Shown piece by piece: positions 5,906 to 9,376 of a stretch of 9,376 bases of DNA. A model generated the notes under the pieces. It did no database searches, was not told the DNA's origin, and worked only from the letters and a program-made list of their open reading frames with translations. The stretch's first letter is position 1. Each line of letters starts with the position of its first letter. The DNA is from an uncultured Clostridia bacterium (lineage in GTDB: Bacteria > Bacillota > Clostridia > Oscillospirales > Oscillospiraceae), in NCBI GenBank assembly GCA_945910975.1, contig CAMDZY010000060.1:1-9376 (forward strand). The letters run 5' to 3'. The position numbers and the translations under genes were made by a program.

Positions 5906-6985
5906 TTACTTTTTGTTGAAAATGTCGAGAATTCTGTCGATCTCCGTATCGTCTGAAGCGACTGGGAAGGCAGACGCCGCCGGTTTTGCAGCAGCCTTGG
6001 CTGCGGAGAAAACGCCGGTGTTTTCCTGCGGCTCGCGGTCAAAGCCGGTAGCGATAACCGTCACGCGCATTTCGTCTTCAAAGTCTTCGCTGGACGCAGC
6101 GCCGAAGATGATGTTGGCTTCGGGGTTGGCAGCTTCCATTACAATGTTGGCAGCCGTTTCCACGTCGTCCAAACCCAGTTCGGGAGAGCCTGTGATGTTG
6201 ATCAGCACGCCGGTTGCACCATTGATGGAGGTTTCCAGCAAGGGGCTGGCGACGGCAGTCATTGCAGCCTGCTCTGCCTTTTCGCGGCCGGAGGCAATGC
6301 CAACGCCCATGTGTGCGCGGCCTGCATCTTTCATGATGGCGGAAACGTCGGCAAAGTCCAGATTGATAATTACGCGATCGGAATAACCGACCAACTCGGA
6401 AATTGAGGTAACTGCCTGCTTGAGCACATCATCCGCGATGCCGAATGCGTTGCGGAAGGTGATCTTCTGGTCGGTGACATATTTCAAGCGATCGTTGGGG
6501 ATGACGATCAAAGAGTCCACTTTTCCGGACAGTGCCGCAATGCCGGCTTCCGCCTGCTTCATGCGGTTTGCGCCCTCAAAGCGGAAGGGCTTGGTGACCA
6601 CGCCCACGGTGAGGATGCCGGATTCATGCGCCAGATCCGCAATGATGGGTGCTGCGCCGGTACCGGTGCCACCGCCCATACCGGCCGTGATAAACACCAT
6701 GTCTGCACCCTCCAGAACCTTTGCAATTGCAGAGCGGCTCTCCTCGGCAGATTTTTTGCCGATTTCGGGCTTGGAGCCTGCACCCATGCCGCCGGTGAGC
6801 TTTTCGCCGATTTGCAGCTTGTTTTCGCAGCTGGATTTATTCAAGTCCTGCTTGTCGGTGTTGACGACCAAAAAGTCAACGCCGGTGATGCCGGAAGCGA
6901 TCATACGGTTGACGACATTATTACCCGCGCCGCCGACACCGATGACCTTAATATTAACAACCTTATCCGCATAAACTTCTGACAT
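5906..6985 (-). CDS. ftsZ: Cell division protein FtsZ
   Basis: A 359-residue bacterial tubulin: a GTPase that polymerises at midcell and organises the division ring. The glycine-rich start of the Rossmann fold (GVGGAGNN, 16-23), the tubulin signature GGGTGTG (104-110) and the T7 synergy loop NLDFAD (208-213, catalytic D210 and D213) are all present, so it should be an active GTPase. After the globular domain (to about 315) comes a short Ala/Pro-rich linker and a conserved tail ending IDRILDIFNKK, the peptide that docks membrane anchors such as SepF or FtsA. The length is slightly below the common 370-390 because of the short linker. AGGAGG (6995-7000) lies 9 nt upstream of the ATG at 6985. 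It has its own promoter upstream and a hairpin downstream. The usual ftsA is not next to it. Confidence 0.98.
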   Translation of the reverse strand: MSEVYADKVVNIKVIGVGGAGNNVVNRMIASGITGVDFLVVNTDKQDLNKSSCENKLQIGEKLTGGMGAGSKPEIGKKSAEESRSAIAKVLEGADMVFITAGMGGGTGTGAAPIIADLAHESGILTVGVVTKPFRFEGANRMKQAEAGIAALSGKVDSLIVIPNDRLKYVTDQKITFRNAFGIADDVLKQAVTSISELVGYSDRVIINLDFADVSAIMKDAGRAHMGVGIASGREKAEQAAMTAVASPLLETSINGATGVLINITGSPELGLDDVETAANIVMEAANPEANIIFGAASSEDFEDEMRVTVIATGFDREPQENTGVFSAAKAAAKPAASAFPVASDDTEIDRILDIFNKK

Positions 6986-7071
6986 GATATTTATCCTCCT
7001 ATGTACATCAAGATGATTTATTTTTAAGCCTACAAGGAACAGTCTTGCATTATATTCACCTATACCATTCT

Positions 7072-7100
7072 ATTTTATCCCAAAAAAGATGTCAGGTCAA
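7072..7100 (-). promoter_or_regulatory. Promoter of ftsZ
   Basis: On the minus strand, TTGACC (7095-7100) and TAAAAT (7072-7077) are separated by exactly 17 nt in the AT-rich gap between ftsQ and ftsZ. The start would be near 7065, giving a leader of about 80 nt. Because no terminator is visible between ftsQ and ftsZ, ftsZ can probably also be read from upstream; this promoter would raise its level above that of ftsQ and murA. Confidence 0.75.
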
Positions 7101-7147
7101 TAGTTTTTCTGATTTTTTTATAATTTTGGCCAATTTTTTCTGATTTC

Positions 7148-8020
7148 TTACTGCTCGCTGCGGAAAATTGCCTTTCTTTCGTTTGAAAACGACACATCGA
7201 TCTCGCCGCTGGCATAGCTATCCAAATTTTTGATGACTTCCGAGAGATATTGCAGCTTATATTCCAGCTCATCGGCCGTACCGAGCAGAACGTGGAACTG
7301 GTCGCCATACCAGAACGAGAGGTCAAACGACGCAGAAACATCGATTGATGCCACGTGGTCAGCGATATCCGACTGCTCCAAGGCGCTCAGCAGCTTCACC
7401 ACGGCCTGCTGCTGCGCTGTGGAAGCCGCATCCTCCTGCGTGGCCTGCACGACGAACTGCTGCCCCGCAACCGGATCATGCACTGTGAAGCCGGTCACCG
7501 CTACGTGCTCGGACGCCGTGCGTGCATCCACCTGCTCCAGCAGATCTCCGCCTGCCGTAATCAGCCAATCATTTCCCTGCGCATCCTTTACGGCATAGGA
7601 AACGTCAAACTCCTTCACGGCGATCACCACACGACTGGGCAGTTCCCGCTTGATCTGTACCTCGCGCACATAAGGCAGCTCTGCCTGGATCTTGCTGGCT
7701 GCGGTCGCCTTGCTGAGCGTCAGCAGGTTATCCCCCTGCATAATGCCGGAGGCAGCGCGAATCTGCTCGGCGTTATAATACTCCATTCCGGTCACATCCA
7801 CGGTCTTCACCTTGAAAAAGATGCTGATGCTCAAAATGACCGCAACGGTAATTGCCAACATAATAAATAAGTCTTTCCAAAATCTGTGGTTTTTAACCCG
7901 AACTGCGCGCCGTTTTTTTCTGGGCTTCGGCTTGCGCTGCGCTGCCTTTTGTGCCCTCCTGCGCGCTTCGGCATCCCGCGCCGCTTTGGAATTGCGGGAT
8001 CGGTTTTGTCTTTGTTCCAT
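7148..8020 (-). CDS. ftsQ: Cell division protein FtsQ/DivIB
   Basis: A 290-residue bitopic membrane protein of the divisome that links early and late components with FtsL and FtsB/DivIC. The cytoplasmic tail (1-50) is very rich in Arg and Lys; one membrane helix follows at about 51-69 (FIMLAITVAVILSISIFF). The extracytoplasmic POTRA domain (about 71-138) opens with VKTVDVTGMEYYNAEQI and contains PYVREVQIKRELPSRVVI, the family's best-conserved segment. The remainder is the FtsQ/DivIB beta domain with a short C-terminus. GGAGG (8026-8030) is 5 nt upstream of the ATG, and murA ends 15 nt before, so the two are co-transcribed. In Firmicutes the product is usually called DivIB. Confidence 0.93.
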   Translation of the reverse strand: MEQRQNRSRNSKAARDAEARRRAQKAAQRKPKPRKKRRAVRVKNHRFWKDLFIMLAITVAVILSISIFFKVKTVDVTGMEYYNAEQIRAASGIMQGDNLLTLSKATAASKIQAELPYVREVQIKRELPSRVVIAVKEFDVSYAVKDAQGNDWLITAGGDLLEQVDARTASEHVAVTGFTVHDPVAGQQFVVQATQEDAASTAQQQAVVKLLSALEQSDIADHVASIDVSASFDLSFWYGDQFHVLLGTADELEYKLQYLSEVIKNLDSYASGEIDVSFSNERKAIFRSEQ

Positions 8021-8035
8021 ATGCTCCTCCGGCAG

Positions 8036-9283
8036 CTATGTAAGAATTTGTATTTCCGCGCCAAGCTGCTGTAAATTCTCCGTAAGGGAATCATAGCCTC
8101 TGGCGATATGTTCTACGTGATAAATCTCTGTCATACCCTTTGCGCCAAGCGCTGCCGCCACCATGGCCGCACCGCCGCGCAGGTCGGTTGCATCGATGGT
8201 GGCTCCGTGCAGCTGCTCCACGCCGCGCACAACTGCCACCTGTTTCCCCACCTGAATTTCTGCCCCCATCTGCCGCAGCGCGGGTACGTGGCGGTATCGG
8301 TCGGAAAAGACGGTTTCCATAAACACACTGATTCCCCGCGCCGTTGCCATCGACGCCATGACAAGCGCCTGTACATCCGTAGGGAAACCGGGATAGGGTG
8401 CAGTTTTGATGGGGGAAACTGCCCGCTGTGCGCTCCCGGCAATTTGAATTTGCGCATCGTGCGCCGAAATTTGACACCCGGCGTTTTGATAAAGCTCCAG
8501 CACCGGCTGCAAATGTGCGGCCGTGCAATTTCTCAAGCAGACATCGCCGCCTGCGCAGGCTGTCATAGCGAGGTATGTCGCCGCTTCGATCCGATCCGGC
8601 AGCACTGTGTAACGGCAACCGTGGAGCTTTGCACCGCGAATTTGTATCATCTGCGTTCCCGCACCGATGATTTGGGCGCCGGCCGTCTGCAAAAAATTTG
8701 CCAAATCCACAATTTCCGGCTCCATCGCTGCATTACACAGTGTTACCGGCTCCTGTGTCCCCATCGCGGCCAACAGAACATTTTCCGTTGCGCCAACGCT
8801 GGGCATTGGCAGACATATTGTCGCCCCGTGTAGGGCATCGGCGCGACAGACGATCGTTTCTCCACGCTGCTCGACCTGCGCACCCATCTGTTGCATGGCA
8901 TTGAGATGAAAGTTAATGGGACGCGCACCCAAAACGCAACCACCCGGCGCAGTGAAGGTACACGTGCCGGTTCTTGCAAGCAGCGCCCCCAAAAACAGAA
9001 CGGACGAGCGCATTCGCTTCATCAGCAGGTCGTCAATTCGGCTGGTTTGCAGGTGCCGTGCATCTACTGTGATTTCTCCCTGTGCTGCCGTGACCGTGCA
9101 GCCAAGGGTTTGCAGAATCTCAATTGCCGTCTGAACATCCAGAATGTTCGGACAGCTGGCAATGGTACACTGACCGCCCACCGCGACTGTTGCAGCCAAA
9201 ATGGGCAGCACACTGTTTTTGGCGCCGTGAATCTGCACGGTACCATACAGGGGTTTTCCCCCAAAAATCCGCAAAGCTTCCAT
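8036..9283 (-). CDS. murA: UDP-N-acetylglucosamine 1-carboxyvinyltransferase (MurA)
   Basis: A 415-residue cytosolic enzyme that transfers enolpyruvate from PEP to UDP-GlcNAc, the first committed step of peptidoglycan synthesis. It has the two-domain EPT fold. Key residues are in place: K22-N23 (IHGAKN), the catalytic Cys116 in the GGCVLGARP loop (the residue alkylated by fosfomycin), R121 and D303 (GFPTD). Cys rather than Asp at 116 predicts fosfomycin sensitivity at the target. The start at 9283 is preferred because GGAGG (9290-9294) is 6 nt upstream and the N-terminus then matches the family (MEALRIFGGKPLYG). An in-frame ATG at 9313 would add 10 residues across the hairpin and has no SD. 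Firmicutes often have two copies, and this divisome-linked one is typical of Clostridia. Confidence 0.96.
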   Translation of the reverse strand: MEALRIFGGKPLYGTVQIHGAKNSVLPILAATVAVGGQCTIASCPNILDVQTAIEILQTLGCTVTAAQGEITVDARHLQTSRIDDLLMKRMRSSVLFLGALLARTGTCTFTAPGGCVLGARPINFHLNAMQQMGAQVEQRGETIVCRADALHGATICLPMPSVGATENVLLAAMGTQEPVTLCNAAMEPEIVDLANFLQTAGAQIIGAGTQMIQIRGAKLHGCRYTVLPDRIEAATYLAMTACAGGDVCLRNCTAAHLQPVLELYQNAGCQISAHDAQIQIAGSAQRAVSPIKTAPYPGFPTDVQALVMASMATARGISVFMETVFSDRYRHVPALRQMGAEIQVGKQVAVVRGVEQLHGATIDATDLRGGAAMVAAALGAKGMTEIYHVEHIARGYDSLTENLQQLGAEIQILT

Positions 9284-9292
9284 ATTCACCCT

Positions 9293-9324
9293 CCACGCAC
9301 AGGTTTTTCCCATCCTATGCGTGG
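9293..9324 (-). promoter_or_regulatory. Hairpin in the murA leader touching the ribosome binding site
   Basis: In minus-strand RNA, CCACGCAUAGG (9314-9324) and CCUGUGCGUGG (9293-9303) form an 11-bp stem with one U-G pair and a 10-nt loop. The 3' arm takes up the first two bases of the murA SD (GGAGGG, 9289-9294). There is no U-run, so it is not a terminator. It may moderate translation of murA or mark an RNA processing site. Confidence 0.5.
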
Positions 9325-9331
9325 TGCGTGT

Positions 9332-9376
9332 TTAATGTTGCTTGGCCAAATCTAAAATTGTCCGGTAAATGCGCTG
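9332..9376 (-). CDS. C-terminal end of an upstream protein (possibly MurG), cut by window edge
   Basis: The minus strand enters with an open frame of 14 codons ending in TAA (9332-9334): QRIYRTILDLAKQH. A helical, basic C-terminus like this, 48 nt before murA, fits the end of a cell-wall gene. In clostridial division clusters murG often precedes murA, so MurG is the likeliest identity. This rests on position and very little sequence. Of the other two minus-strand frames, one stops after a few codons and the other continues until a TAG just before the murA SD, so this frame is only modestly favoured. Confidence 0.4.
   Translation of the reverse strand, partial: QRIYRTILDLAKQH

Noticed and set aside
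7117..7140. Palindrome around TTGGCCAA with flanking T runs after ftsQ, as a terminator
   Set aside because: Only 8 bp are paired before mismatches, there is no loop, and the -35 box of ftsZ follows. It is more likely AT-rich intergenic sequence.
8108..8833. Plus-strand open frame inside murA
   Set aside because: Antisense to conserved MurA sequence, Cys/His/Arg-rich, with no start signals.
9284..9313. Ten-residue N-terminal extension of MurA from an upstream ATG
   Set aside because: The upstream ATG lies in the loop of the leader hairpin with no SD, while the ATG at 9283 has GGAGG at good spacing and matches the family N-terminus.
1..9376. CRISPR array, insertion sequence, tRNA or rRNA
   Set aside because: No regularly spaced direct repeats, no transposase motifs or terminal inverted repeats, and no cloverleaf or rRNA signature were seen on either strand.

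Overview
The window looks like a chromosomal segment of a low-to-moderate GC Firmicute of class Clostridia. I would guess an Oscillospirales/Ruminococcaceae-type gut anaerobe, but that placement is inference from three things: gene content (a murA-ftsQ-ftsZ order with no ftsA, YerC, Hsp33, a CsoR/CopA copper operon), strong GGAGG ribosome binding sites, and sigma-A-like promoters.

Layout. Bases 1-571 (minus strand, running off the left edge) hold the N-terminal 190 residues of an Lsa-type ABC-F ATPase, the family that protects ribosomes from antibiotics. Its roughly 220-nt leader (about 572-793) is the most informative non-coding stretch here. It has a good promoter, a 7-codon leader peptide (MRNFSCR), and four segments that can pair alternatively as 1:2 plus 3:4 (intrinsic terminator) or as 2:4 (antiterminator). 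This is a complete-looking ribosome-mediated attenuator. Divergently, 859-3740 (plus strand) is a copper-efflux operon: promoter, two CsoR-type operators, csoR, and copA. CopA carries a heavy-metal-binding domain at each end. The C-terminal domain is preceded by its own in-frame ATG and ribosome binding site, so it may also be made separately as a CopZ chaperone.

A perfect 19-bp bidirectional terminator (3751-3796) separates copA from a convergent minus-strand block. In transcription order this block runs: end of an unidentified protein (9376-9332, probably murG by position), murA, ftsQ/divIB, ftsZ (with its own promoter and a downstream hairpin), then a separate operon of yerC (TrpR-like regulator), a class I SAM methyltransferase, and hslO (Hsp33). 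The last three genes overlap or nearly touch.

Together the window holds an inducible antibiotic-tolerance gene, a copper-inducible efflux operon, a redox chaperone operon and the distal end of a division/cell-wall cluster. Most genes are conserved families. The parts that merit attention are the attenuator and its leader peptide, the CopA/CopZ arrangement, the two CsoR boxes and a hairpin that partly hides the murA ribosome binding site. I saw no mobile elements, CRISPR arrays, rRNA or tRNA genes.
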